DNA from: Citrobacter sp. RHB25-C09
Lineage (GTDB): Bacteria > Pseudomonadota > Gammaproteobacteria > Enterobacterales > Enterobacteriaceae
DNA length: 64,000 bases
Direction of reading: 5' to 3'
Assembly (NCBI RefSeq): GCF_013836145.1
Contig: NZ_CP057483.1
Location: 4,154,001 to 4,218,000 of the forward strand
Shown here: piece by piece, positions 25,388-34,026 of the stretch
How positions within the stretch are numbered: the first letter of the stretch is position 1
Layout of the letters: each line of letters opens with the position of its first letter
Made by a program: the position numbers and the translations under genes
The notes under the pieces: model-generated
Seen by the model: only the letters and a program-made list of their open reading frames with translations
Databases searched by the model: none
What the model was told of the DNA's origin: nothing

Positions 25388-25411
25388 GGTAAGTTCCATT
25401 TAATTAAGATT

Positions 25412-25426
25412 TAAAACACTGTTTTA
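25412..25426. promoter_or_regulatory. KdgR-like operator upstream of the kdgM-type porin gene
   Basis: TAAAACACTGTTTTA is a perfect 6-3-6 inverted repeat, 25 bases upstream of the start codon. It differs from the other three sites mainly by A for G at the second position. Confidence 0.55.
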
Positions 25427-26016
25427 GTGAAGCACTGGAACAGTAATACGCAATTTTTGCTACGACAATATCGTCGAATGTCTTTAATTTAATTTTGAGA
25501 GTGCGTTCAAAAAGAAAAATAAAATAAATGAAATACCTATTCGCAACAAAATAAAAATAACACCATCTCATATGCAGCATTTATATAGGGATATTCTTAA
25601 GTGGCTATGCCACTGAAAAATAAGACATATTTTCGACATCAAAAACATAAATATTAAACGGAAATTCAAATAAATATTATATAGTCCGGTTTTATCGTTA
25701 AGATATTCCTCATTTATGTGGGAATGTGATCCGCTACGCGCTCTTCTTTGTATTATTGCCAGTAAACTAATCTCGTGTCGTTATTATTAAGGCGAAAGAC
25801 GTTTTCACGGTTTTCTGCCAAAGGATAAGAAAGCAAAGTATATTACGCTGGCTGTTTCGACATTTTTAAAACGTGACCTTTATCACCCACTTAACGCGCT
25901 GATTGCCAGAAAGGATGAAACCACGGCAATCGTTAAAAGGTTATGCCGCTGCGCAATTTTTAAACTCATCACGTCGGAAGGGTTATACCGACGATAAAAA
26001 CAATGAGGATTACGTG
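25427..26016. other. AT-rich regulatory interval between the porin gene and rhaT
   Basis: About 590 bases with no convincing gene. It must hold the divergent promoters of the porin and rhaT. A CRP-like site lies at 25868-25889. The in-frame extension of rhaT back to 25903 has no family similarity and is taken as leader. Confidence 0.6.
25868..25889 (+). promoter_or_regulatory. Putative CRP site of rhaT
   Basis: AAACGTGACCTTTATCACCCA contains GTGA-N6-TCAC, one mismatch in each arm from the CRP consensus. E. coli rhaT is CRP- and RhaS-activated. Confidence 0.6.
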
Positions 26017-27051
26017 ATGAGTAACGCGATTACGATGGGAATCTTTTGGCATTTGATAGGTGCGGCCAGTGCAGCCTGTTTCTATGCTCCGTTCAAACAA
26101 GTCAAACAGTGGTCATGGGAAACGATGTGGTCCGTCGGCGGGATCGTATCGTGGCTGATTCTGCCCTGGACCATCAGCGCTATGCTGCTGCCTGATTTCT
26201 GGGGCTATTACAGCTCCTTTAATCTCTCCACCCTGCTGCCTGTGTTCCTGTTCGGTGCCATGTGGGGCATCGGAAATATCAATTACGGCCTGACGATGCG
26301 CTATCTCGGCATGTCGATGGGCATTGGCATTGCAATCGGTATTACCTTGATTGTCGGCACGCTGATGACGCCGATTATCAATGGCAACTTTGATGTACTT
26401 ATCCACACCGAAGGCGGAAGGATGACGCTGCTGGGCGTGCTGGTTGCGCTGATTGGCGTTGGCATTGTCACCCGCGCAGGCCAGCTCAAAGAGCGCAAAA
26501 TGGGTATCAAAGCCGAAGAGTTCAACCTGAAAAAAGGGCTGATGCTGGCGGTAATGTGCGGCATTTTTTCTGCCGGTATGTCATTTGCGATGAACGCGGC
26601 GAAGCCGATGCACGAAGCGGCGGCGGCGTTGGGCGTAGACCCTTTATATGTCGCGCTACCCAGCTATGTGGTGATCATGGGCGGCGGTGCATTAGTCAAC
26701 CTGGGCTTCTGCTTTATTCGTCTGGCAAAAGTCAAAGATTTGTCGATAAAAGCGGACTTCTCGCTGGCAAAATCGCTGATCATCACCAACGTTCTGCTTT
26801 CCGCGCTGGGCGGTCTGATGTGGTATCTGCAGTTCTTTTTCTATGCCTGGGGACACGCAAGCATTCCGCCACAGTATGACTACATCAGTTGGATGCTGCA
26901 CATGAGCTTCTACGTGCTGTGCGGCGGCATTGTCGGTCTGGTGTTGAAAGAGTGGAATAACGCCGGAAGACGTCCTGTGGGTGTACTGAGTCTGGGCTGC
27001 GTGGTGATTATTATCGCCGCCAATATCGTCGGCCTGGGAATGGCGAGCTAA
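26017..27051 (+). CDS. rhaT: L-rhamnose:H+ symporter RhaT
   Basis: The 344-residue inner-membrane protein is the E. coli-type rhamnose permease with about ten membrane segments. It begins MSNAITMGIFWHLIGAASAA. I chose the ATG at 26017, preceded by GAGGAT, over the upstream start at 25903. Family segments such as GNINYGLTMRYLGMSMGIGIA near 85 and QFFFYAWGHA near 270 are intact. Its stop codon overlaps the convergent rhaR stop by four bases. This locus also encodes an ABC importer, so rhamnose uptake is duplicated. Confidence 0.97.
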   Translation: MSNAITMGIFWHLIGAASAACFYAPFKQVKQWSWETMWSVGGIVSWLILPWTISAMLLPDFWGYYSSFNLSTLLPVFLFGAMWGIGNINYGLTMRYLGMSMGIGIAIGITLIVGTLMTPIINGNFDVLIHTEGGRMTLLGVLVALIGVGIVTRAGQLKERKMGIKAEEFNLKKGLMLAVMCGIFSAGMSFAMNAAKPMHEAAAALGVDPLYVALPSYVVIMGGGALVNLGFCFIRLAKVKDLSIKADFSLAKSLIITNVLLSALGGLMWYLQFFFYAWGHASIPPQYDYISWMLHMSFYVLCGGIVGLVLKEWNNAGRRPVGVLSLGCVVIIIAANIVGLGMAS

Positions 27052-27899
27052 TCGTTTTGGGTGCTGAGATGACGCCACTGACTGGGCGTCATCCCGGTTT
27101 CCCGCGTAAACACCACCGAAAAGTAGTTACTGTCCTCAAACCCGCACTGCATCGAAATCTCACTGATCATTAACCGGCTGTGCTGAAGGAGGTACTGTGC
27201 ATGGCAAACCCGCACCTGCCGCTGGTACTGGTTGATGGTCATCCCGGTCTGACTACGAAACTGCTGGCGCAGCACACGCTCGCTGCACGCTTCCTGATCG
27301 CAAAACTTATCCAGCGCAAACGGCCGTTCCAGACTGCCCGCCAGCGCGGTGATCAGTTTATCCAACAACGTTTCGCTGGAGGTCGCCGTCATGCTATCGG
27401 TGGCATAGCGGTGACGTTTTAGCGTCATCACCAGTTGCCCAAACAGCAGTTCCGCCATCTCGTTGGCAAGCGGATCGTGGTGATTACTTTCATGCTCAAG
27501 CTGACCGATCACCTGGCGGGCCTGCGTCATTCCTGCGCTTCCCAGTCGCCAGTGAGGTTGTCTCTGGGTGCCGTTAAATCCGGGAATCGCACTCTCCCAG
27601 CCCAGGTTTAGCTTCAGTCGTTCCGGGCAGTAGATAATATTCTGTAAGACCAGATCGTTGACCGAGGTATAGGAGTGTTTATCTTCGGCGCGGATGTAAA
27701 ACAGGTCGCCACGGGTGATGCGATACGGACGGTCATTCAGCACGTGCAATCCGTTGCCGCGCCAGACCATCACCAGCTCGCAGAAATCATGAGTATGCTC
27801 GGCAAAGACATTTTGCGGGTAGCGGTCAGCGACGGCGACAGCTTGTTTGTCACTCGCAAAAAAATCAGCTTTTAGAAGGACTAACTCATTCGCCACCAA
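27048..27899 (-). CDS. rhaR: AraC-family activator of rhaSR
   Basis: The 283-residue regulator has a cupin sensor domain (AEHTHDFCELVMVWRGNG near 33) and two C-terminal helix-turn-helix motifs, with the AraC signature near 240-275 (ISMQCGFEDSNYFSVVFTRETGMTPSQW). In E. coli RhaR binds rhamnose and activates rhaSR. The frame opens with TTG at 27899, followed at once by GTG at 27896. Both fit the AAGGAAG before them, and I cannot decide. In K-12 the gene abuts rhaS; here a BIME and about 150 bases intervene. Confidence 0.95.
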   Translation of the reverse strand: MVANELVLLKADFFASDKQAVAVADRYPQNVFAEHTHDFCELVMVWRGNGLHVLNDRPYRITRGDLFYIRAEDKHSYTSVNDLVLQNIIYCPERLKLNLGWESAIPGFNGTQRQPHWRLGSAGMTQARQVIGQLEHESNHHDPLANEMAELLFGQLVMTLKRHRYATDSMTATSSETLLDKLITALAGSLERPFALDKFCDQEACSERVLRQQFRSQTGMTINQYQRQVRVCHAQYLLQHSRLMISEISMQCGFEDSNYFSVVFTRETGMTPSQWRHLSTQND

Positions 27900-27908
27900 A
27901 TTCTTCCT

Positions 27909-27993
27909 TGCCGGATGGCGGCGTCGCCTTATCCGGCCTACAAATAACGTGACACGTAGGCCGGATAAGACGCTAAAGCGTCGCCATCCGGCA
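27909..27993. repeat. BIME between rhaS and rhaR
   Basis: Two inverted REP units with intact arms (TGCCGGATGGCGGCG ... and ... GCCATCCGGCA). They lie within what is a single rhaSR operon in E. coli. Confidence 0.88.
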
Positions 27994-28050
27994 TAACAAT
28001 TGAATCATTACTATCAAATCTCGCGGCAAAAAACGTTGATACTATTCGCG

Positions 28051-28890
28051 TTACTGAAGTAAGGCATCGCGCCCCTGACGGATGTCGCGCGGTGACCAGT
28101 TAAACTCGCGGCGAAACAGCGTAGAAAAGTGGTTACTGTCGCCAAAACCGCAGTGATAAGCGATTTCCGTGACGCTTTGATCGCTGTGCCGCAACAGGTG
28201 GCGGGCTTTGATTAAACGCAGGCGATTCAAATAACGCTGCGGTGTCAGCCCGGTATGCTGCTTAAGCTGGCGGTGCAGCGTGCGCAGAGAAAGCGAAAAC
28301 TGATCGGCCAGCGCTTCCCAGCACACCTCTTCGGCAAAATGGTCTTCCAGCCATGCCATCAGATGGTTTAACCGCGCGTCGTTGTTGGCTGCGCCTTCCA
28401 TTAGGCTACTGCGACGTAACAGCACCAGCAATTGCATAAACAGAATTTCGCGGTTTGCCACCACCGACAGATCTTTCTCATCCCCGACCAGCTCCATCTG
28501 CGACACCAGTAAGCGTACCTGCTGAAGCACACTTTGGTTTACCCGCCAGTGGGAGGGATACAAGCCGTCCTGCTCCTGCGGCAGCAATTGGTTGAGCCCG
28601 GCAAGAAACTGAAACGCATCGGGGGACCGGTAGAGCACATTGGTCAGACACAGGTTGTCAGTATGTTCATACAAATGTCTGTCATGGTCGCGCACGAAAC
28701 AGACCGTGCCGCCGCTGATGGTGTAAGGCTGGCCATTGAAAACGTGGATACCGGTGCCGTGTTCAACGATCACAATTTCATGGAAATCATGATGATGCTC
28801 GGGAAAGGCAGACTGAGGAAGTCGCGGTTCAATAGCCACAGGCGCGGTGCCTGATGGAAAAAAATCCACGCTATGCAGTACGGTCATCAC
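28051..28890 (-). CDS. rhaS: AraC-family activator of rhaBAD and rhaT
   Basis: A 279-residue AraC-type regulator close to E. coli RhaS. The cupin sensor starts FPEHHHDFHEIVIVEHGTGIH. The DNA-binding half has LSLRTLHRQLKQHTGLTPQRYL near 205 and YHCGFGDSNHFSTLFRREFNWSPRDIR near 245. It binds rhamnose and activates rhaB and rhaT with CRP. It is divergent from rhaB across about 300 bases of control region. The start may be either of two adjacent ATG codons. Confidence 0.96.
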   Translation of the reverse strand: MMTVLHSVDFFPSGTAPVAIEPRLPQSAFPEHHHDFHEIVIVEHGTGIHVFNGQPYTISGGTVCFVRDHDRHLYEHTDNLCLTNVLYRSPDAFQFLAGLNQLLPQEQDGLYPSHWRVNQSVLQQVRLLVSQMELVGDEKDLSVVANREILFMQLLVLLRRSSLMEGAANNDARLNHLMAWLEDHFAEEVCWEALADQFSLSLRTLHRQLKQHTGLTPQRYLNRLRLIKARHLLRHSDQSVTEIAYHCGFGDSNHFSTLFRREFNWSPRDIRQGRDALLQ

Positions 28891-29065
28891 GATCCCCTTT
28901 CAGAAGCAGTTGAACATGTCAGAAATAGTAATTAAGGGATAGTGACCTCACCTTAAATTTTTGACGTGAAAAGCGGCAAATACGGTCAATTTTTCAAGAA
29001 AGGCCGGGAAAGATCCGGAAATGCGGGTGGCGTCACATCAACCGACCTGGCGCTTATTACTGGAA

Positions 29066-29086
29066 ACTGTGAACGCTATCACGTTC
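29066..29086 (+). promoter_or_regulatory. CRP site of the rhaBAD promoter
   Basis: TGTGAACGCTATCACG centred in this span agrees with the CRP consensus TGTGA-N6-TCACA. It sits where E. coli rhaBAD has its CRP site, directly next to the RhaS half-sites. Confidence 0.82.
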
Positions 29087-29137
29087 ATCTTTGCTTTCTT
29101 GCCAGCGCCCAATTTGCGCTGTCAGTAGCAAGAAGGT
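29087..29137 (+). promoter_or_regulatory. RhaS-binding half-sites of the rhaBAD promoter
   Basis: Half-site 1 (29087-29103, ATCTTTGCTTTCTTGCC) and half-site 2 (29121-29137, GTCAGTAGCAAGAAGGT) closely resemble the two E. coli RhaS half-sites. The spacer counts 17 bases here, against the 16 I count in K-12. The -10-like TAGACT follows near 29154. Confidence 0.78.
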
Positions 29138-29192
29138 GAGCCATTACGAGGTTTTCTAGACTGGTTTCAATGAAAATCAGAAGGACCTTGTT

Positions 29193-30662
29193 ATGACTTT
29201 TCGTCATTGTGTCGCAGTCGATCTCGGCGCCTCCAGCGGGCGCGTTATGCTGGCGCGTTATGACAGTGAACGCCGCACCCTGTCGCTGCGTGAAATCCAC
29301 CGCTTCGTGAACTGCCTGCAAAAACAGGACGGTTTCGACACGTGGGATATCGACAGCCTGGAAGACGCTATCCGCCTTGGACTGGAAAAGGTCTGCGATG
29401 AGGGCATCCGCATTGACAGTATCGGCATTGATACCTGGGGTGTGGATTATGTCCTGCTGGATAAGCAGGGCCGGCGCGTCGGCTTACCTGTCTCCTATCG
29501 CGACAGCCGCACCACCGGCATTATGCAGCAGGCCCAGGAACAGCTCGGCAAATGCGATATCTATCAGCGCAGCGGGATCCAGTTCCTGCCGTTCAATACC
29601 CTGTACCAACTGCGCGCGCTGGTTGAACAGCAGCCGGAAGTGGTGCCACAAGTGGCACATGCCCTGCTGATCCCGGACTACTTCAGCTACCGCCTGACCG
29701 GCGAAATGAACTGGGAATATACCAACGCGACCACCACGCAACTGGTCAATATCAACAGCGATGACTGGGACGAAACGCTGCTGACGTGGACCGGGGCAGA
29801 TAAAGCCTGGTTTGGCCGCCCGACGCATCCGGGTAATGTCATTGGCTACTGGATTTGTCCGCAGAAGAATCAGATCCCGGTGGTCGCCGTCGCCAGTCAC
29901 GATACCGCCAGTGCCGTTATTGCCTCCCCACTGCAAGACACACACAGCGCCTATCTTTCCTCCGGCACCTGGTCGTTGATGGGGTTTGAAAGCAGAACGC
30001 CTTATACCGACGACACGGCGCTGGCAGCGAATATCACCAACGAAGGCGGTGCGGAAGGCCGCTATCGGGTGCTGAAAAACATCATGGGGCTGTGGCTTTT
30101 ACAGCGCGTTTTAAAAGAGCGCCAAATTACCGATCTGCCCGCGCTGATCGCCGATACGCAGGCGCTAACGGCCTGCCGCTTCCTGATCAATCCCAATGAC
30201 GACCGCTTTATTAACCCCGCCGATATGAGCGCCGAAATTCAGGCCGCCTGTCGCGAGTCGGGCCAGCCGTTGCCGGAAAGCGACGCGGAGCTGGCGCGCT
30301 GCATTTTCGACAGTCTGGCGCTGCTGTATGCAGACGTGCTGGAAGAGCTGGCCACCCTGCGCGGCGAAGCCTTTACCCAACTGCACATCGTCGGCGGCGG
30401 CTGCCAGAACGCCCTGCTGAACCAGCTTTGCGCCGATGCCTGCGGCATTCGCGTGATGGCCGGTCCGATTGAAGCCTCAACGCTTGGCAATATCGGCATT
30501 CAGCTGATGACGCTGGACGAACTGAATAATGTCGATGACTTCCGTCAGGTGGTCACCGCGAACTACAACCTGACCACGTTTACCCCCAATTCCGACAGTG
30601 AAATTGCCCGCTACGTCGCGCAGTTTCACTCAAAACGACAGACAAAGGAGCTTTGCGCATGA
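29193..30662 (+). CDS. rhaB: L-rhamnulokinase
   Basis: The 489-residue FGGY-family kinase phosphorylates L-rhamnulose to L-rhamnulose 1-phosphate in the cytoplasm. The N-terminal phosphate loop is CVAVDLGASSGRVMLARYD (residues 6-24). The C-terminal domain has LHIVGGGCQNALLNQLCAD near 400, the FGGY ATP-site signature. The length equals E. coli RhaB. A GAAGGA precedes the ATG, and the gene overlaps rhaA by four bases (ATGA). Confidence 0.97.
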   Translation: MTFRHCVAVDLGASSGRVMLARYDSERRTLSLREIHRFVNCLQKQDGFDTWDIDSLEDAIRLGLEKVCDEGIRIDSIGIDTWGVDYVLLDKQGRRVGLPVSYRDSRTTGIMQQAQEQLGKCDIYQRSGIQFLPFNTLYQLRALVEQQPEVVPQVAHALLIPDYFSYRLTGEMNWEYTNATTTQLVNINSDDWDETLLTWTGADKAWFGRPTHPGNVIGYWICPQKNQIPVVAVASHDTASAVIASPLQDTHSAYLSSGTWSLMGFESRTPYTDDTALAANITNEGGAEGRYRVLKNIMGLWLLQRVLKERQITDLPALIADTQALTACRFLINPNDDRFINPADMSAEIQAACRESGQPLPESDAELARCIFDSLALLYADVLEELATLRGEAFTQLHIVGGGCQNALLNQLCADACGIRVMAGPIEASTLGNIGIQLMTLDELNNVDDFRQVVTANYNLTTFTPNSDSEIARYVAQFHSKRQTKELCA

Positions 30663-31918
30663 CCACTCAACTGGAACAAGCCTGGGAACTGGCGAAACAC
30701 CGTTTTGCCACGGTAGGTATTGATGTCGAGGAGGCTCTGCGCCAGCTCGATCGTCTGCCGGTATCCATGCACTGCTGGCAGGGCGACGACGTAGCCGGTT
30801 TCGAAAATCCGGAAGGTTCGCTCACCGGCGGCATTCAGGCGACAGGCAACTATCCGGGCAAAGCGCGTAACGCCACGGAGCTGCGCGCCGATCTGGAGCA
30901 GGCGCTGAGCCTGATTCCGGGGCCAAAACGCCTCAACCTGCACGCTATTTATCTGGAATCTGACACTCCGGTTTCCCGCGATCAAATCAAGCCGGAACAC
31001 TTCAAAAACTGGGTGGATTGGGCAAAAGCCAACCAGCTAGGCCTGGACTTCAACCCGTCCTGCTTCTCGCATCCGCTGAGCGCTGACGGCTTCACGCTGG
31101 CGCACGCTGACGACAAAATCCGTCAATTCTGGATCGATCACTGCAAGGCCAGCCGTCGCGTTTCTGCGTACTTCGGTGAACAACTGGGTACCCCGTCGGT
31201 GATGAACATCTGGATCCCGGACGGCATGAAGGACATCACCGTTGACCGCTTAGCACCGCGCCAGCGTCTGCTGGAGGCGCTGGACGAGGTGATCAGCGAG
31301 AAATTCGACCCGGCGCATCACATCGACGCCGTGGAAAGCAAGCTGTTCGGTATTGGCGCGGAAAGCTATACCGTCGGCTCCAACGAGTTCTATATGGGCT
31401 ACGCCACCAGCCGTCAGACCGCACTGTGCCTGGATGCCGGTCACTTCCATCCAACTGAAGTGATCTCCGACAAGATCTCAAGCGCGATGCTCTACGTGCC
31501 GCGCCTGCTGCTGCACGTCAGCCGTCCGGTACGTTGGGACAGCGACCACGTCGTGCTGCTGGATGACGAAACCCAGGCGATTGCCAGCGAGATTGTGCGC
31601 CACGACCTGTTCGACCGCGTACATATCGGCCTCGACTTCTTTGATGCTTCTATCAACCGTATCGCTGCATGGGTCATCGGCACCCGCAACATGAAAAAAG
31701 CCCTGTTGCGCGCCCTGCTGGAGCCAACAGAGCAACTGCGTCAACTGGAAGCCAGCGGCGATTACACCGCCCGTCTGGCGCTGCTGGAAGAGCAGAAATC
31801 TCTGCCGTGGCAGGCGGTATGGGAAATGTACTGCCAGCGCCACGACACGCCAGTCGGCAGCGAATGGCTGGAAAGCGTGCGTGCGTATGAGAAAGAGATT
31901 CTGAACAAACGTAGCTAA
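30659..31918 (+). CDS. rhaA: L-rhamnose isomerase
   Basis: The 419-residue cytoplasmic enzyme converts L-rhamnose to L-rhamnulose, the first step of the pathway. It belongs to a xylose isomerase-like TIM-barrel family. Conserved segments include MHCWQGDDVAGFENP near 36, FNPSCFSHPLSADGF near 130, CLDAGHFHPTEV near 264 and HIGLDFFDASINRIAAW near 324, which carry the metal ligands. The ATG at 30659 is used; it overlaps the rhaB stop. Confidence 0.97.
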   Translation: MTTQLEQAWELAKHRFATVGIDVEEALRQLDRLPVSMHCWQGDDVAGFENPEGSLTGGIQATGNYPGKARNATELRADLEQALSLIPGPKRLNLHAIYLESDTPVSRDQIKPEHFKNWVDWAKANQLGLDFNPSCFSHPLSADGFTLAHADDKIRQFWIDHCKASRRVSAYFGEQLGTPSVMNIWIPDGMKDITVDRLAPRQRLLEALDEVISEKFDPAHHIDAVESKLFGIGAESYTVGSNEFYMGYATSRQTALCLDAGHFHPTEVISDKISSAMLYVPRLLLHVSRPVRWDSDHVVLLDDETQAIASEIVRHDLFDRVHIGLDFFDASINRIAAWVIGTRNMKKALLRALLEPTEQLRQLEASGDYTARLALLEEQKSLPWQAVWEMYCQRHDTPVGSEWLESVRAYEKEILNKRS

Positions 31919-31925
31919 GCCTTTT

Positions 31926-32003
31926 TGCCGGATGACGGCTTCGCCTTATCCGGCCTACGAAACAAGCCATTCCAGGCCCGATAAGCGCAGCGCCATCGGG
32001 CAT
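31926..32003. repeat. BIME between rhaA and rhaD
   Basis: Two inverted REP units inside the rhaBAD transcript. The second has diverged arms (GGCCCGATAAG ... CATCGGGC). Confidence 0.85.
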
Positions 32004-32026
32004 TTAAGTAAACAGGACACAAGACT

Positions 32027-32854
32027 ATGCAGACTATTACTGATTCCTGGTTCGTCCAGGGAATGATTAAAGCCACCTCCGACGCCTGGCTGAAAGGCTG
32101 GGACGAGCGTAACGGCGGCAACCTGACGCTGCGCCTCGATGAAGCCGATATCGCGCCGTTCAGCGCCGATTTCCACGCTACGCCGCGCTATATCGCCCTC
32201 AGCCAGCCGATGCCGCAGTTAGCCAATACGCCGTTCATCGTGACCGGCTCCGGCAAATTCTTCCGCAACGTTCAGCTCGATCCAGCCGCGAACTTAGGCG
32301 TGGTGAAAGTGGACAGCGACGGTGCGGGCTACCACATTCTCTGGGGGCTGACCCACGAAGCGGTGCCAACCTCTGAACTTCCAGCGCACTTCCTCTCCCA
32401 CTGCGAGCGCATCAAGGCGACTAACGGCAAAGACCGCGTGATTATGCACTGCCACGCCACTAACCTGATTGCCCTGACCTACGTGCTGGAAAACAGCACT
32501 GAGCTTTTCACCCGCAAGCTGTGGGAAGGCTCTACCGAGTGTCTGGTGGTCTTCCCGGACGGCGTAGGCATTCTGCCGTGGATGGTGCCGGGCACCGACG
32601 AGATCGGTCAGGCCACCGCGCAGGAAATGCAAAAGCATTCGCTGGTACTGTGGCCGTTCCACGGCGTATTCGGCAGTGGCCCGACGCTGGATGAAGCGTT
32701 CGGCCTGATCGACACCGCCGAGAAGTCCGCAGAAGTGTTAGTCAAAGTGCTGTCGATGGGCGGTATGAAGCAAACCATCAGCCGTGAAGAACTGATCGCG
32801 CTGGGTAAACGCTTTGGCGTCACCCCGCTCGCCAGTGCATTAGAACTGTATTAA
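32027..32854 (+). CDS. rhaD: Rhamnulose-1-phosphate aldolase
   Basis: The 275-residue class II aldolase splits L-rhamnulose 1-phosphate into dihydroxyacetone phosphate and L-lactaldehyde. The zinc ligands His141 and His143 lie in MHCHATNL, and a third histidine in WPFHGVFG near 212. GNLTLRLDE near residue 28 and GSGKFF near 75 belong to the phosphate site. Here it is followed by importer genes, while in K-12 rhaM follows at once. Confidence 0.97.
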   Translation: MQTITDSWFVQGMIKATSDAWLKGWDERNGGNLTLRLDEADIAPFSADFHATPRYIALSQPMPQLANTPFIVTGSGKFFRNVQLDPAANLGVVKVDSDGAGYHILWGLTHEAVPTSELPAHFLSHCERIKATNGKDRVIMHCHATNLIALTYVLENSTELFTRKLWEGSTECLVVFPDGVGILPWMVPGTDEIGQATAQEMQKHSLVLWPFHGVFGSGPTLDEAFGLIDTAEKSAEVLVKVLSMGGMKQTISREELIALGKRFGVTPLASALELY

Positions 32855-32865
32855 TAACAACATCG

Positions 32866-32889
32866 CGCCCCGCTCACTGAGACGGGGCG
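32866..32889 (+). terminator. Stem-loop after rhaD
   Basis: A seven-base-pair CGCCCCG/CGGGGCG stem with a ten-base loop, but no T-run. It may protect the rhaBAD message or reduce read-through into the importer genes. Confidence 0.5.
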
Positions 32890-32940
32890 AACTCTGTCAC
32901 CTGCAAACAATCATCACCCCTATCCTGTGGAGTAAAAGCA

Positions 32941-33927
32941 ATGAATATAAAGAAAAGCTTGATCCTCACCGTTGCCGCTCTGGCGTTGTCCGGTTCCGCT
33001 TTAGCAGAAGTCAAAATCGCCCTCGTGGCAAAATCCCTCGGGAATGGATTCTTCGAAGCAGCGAACGTCGGCGCGCAGGAGGCGGCCAAAGAGATAGGTG
33101 ATGTCAAAGTGATCTACACCGGTCCCACCACGACCACCGCCGAGGCACAGATTGAAGTGCTGAACGGACTGATCGCCCAGGGCGTCGATGCGATCGCGAT
33201 TTCGGCTAACGATCCGGACGCCGTGGTGCCGGTGCTGAAAAAAGCGATGCAGCGCGGGATCAAAGTCGTGTCCTGGGATTCCGGCGTAGCGACCGCCGGT
33301 CGACAGATCCATCTTAATCCGTCGAATAACGCGCTGATTGGCGAAACCAACGTCAAGCTCGCCGCCGACGCGCTGAAGGCGCTGAATGTAGAAAAAGGCG
33401 ATGTGGCGATTCTGAGCGCCACGCCGACCTCGACCAACCAGAATATCTGGATCGCCGAGATGAAAAAGGTGCTCCCGAAATACCCGTCCATCAACCTGGT
33501 GTCCGTAGCCTATGGTGACGATCTCTCCGACAAGAGCTACCGCGAAGCGGTGGGACTGCTTAAGTCTTATCCGGACCTGAAGGTGATTGTCTCCCCATCT
33601 TCCGTCGGCATTGTGGCGGCGGCACAGGCGGTGAAGGATCAGGGCAAAATCGGCAAAGTCTATGTGACAGGGCTGGGCTTACCCTCTGAAATGGCGGGCG
33701 CGGTGAAGTCCGGGGCGTCGAAGAGTTTTGCCATCTGGAACCCGATCGACCTTGGCTATGCGGCAACGTATCTGGCAGACGATCTGGTCAAAGGCACAGC
33801 CACCAAAACCGAAGCCAATATGGGCAAGCTGGGTAAGGTGAAACTGGATGCCGACGGCAATGGCGCAATGGCTGAGCCGTTCGTTTACGATGCCAGCAAC
33901 ATTGATAAGTTCTCCAAAATCTTTTGA
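32941..33927 (+). CDS. Rhamnose-type ABC importer, substrate-binding protein
   Basis: A 328-residue periplasmic sugar-binding protein of the ribose-binding (peripla_BP_4) type. The signal peptide ends LSGSALA, with mature EVKIALVAKSLGNGFFEAAN. The motifs GVDAIAISANDPDAVVPVLKKA (near 81) and VVSWDSGVATAGRQIHLNPSNN (near 104) are typical of rhamnose and AI-2-like receptors. It is followed by one ATPase and two permease genes, the layout of the rhizobial rhaSTPQ importer. Rhamnose as substrate is inferred from the surrounding pathway. The usual symbol (rhaS) would clash with the regulator and is left out. Confidence 0.9.
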   Translation: MNIKKSLILTVAALALSGSALAEVKIALVAKSLGNGFFEAANVGAQEAAKEIGDVKVIYTGPTTTTAEAQIEVLNGLIAQGVDAIAISANDPDAVVPVLKKAMQRGIKVVSWDSGVATAGRQIHLNPSNNALIGETNVKLAADALKALNVEKGDVAILSATPTSTNQNIWIAEMKKVLPKYPSINLVSVAYGDDLSDKSYREAVGLLKSYPDLKVIVSPSSVGIVAAAQAVKDQGKIGKVYVTGLGLPSEMAGAVKSGASKSFAIWNPIDLGYAATYLADDLVKGTATKTEANMGKLGKVKLDADGNGAMAEPFVYDASNIDKFSKIF

Positions 33928-33934
33928 TGCGATT

Positions 33935-34001
33935 TGTAGACCGGATAAGCGTAGCGCCATCCGGCAAAAGGCGGGTGGCGCTGCCGCTTACCCGCCCTAC
34001 A
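33935..34001. repeat. Two REP units within the importer operon
   Basis: A unit GTAGACCGGATAAGCG ... CCATCCGGC followed by a diverged one ending CTTACCCGCCCTAC, between the binding-protein and ATPase genes. Confidence 0.8.
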
Positions 34002-34026
34002 AATTCCCCTGTCCAGGAGAACTATC

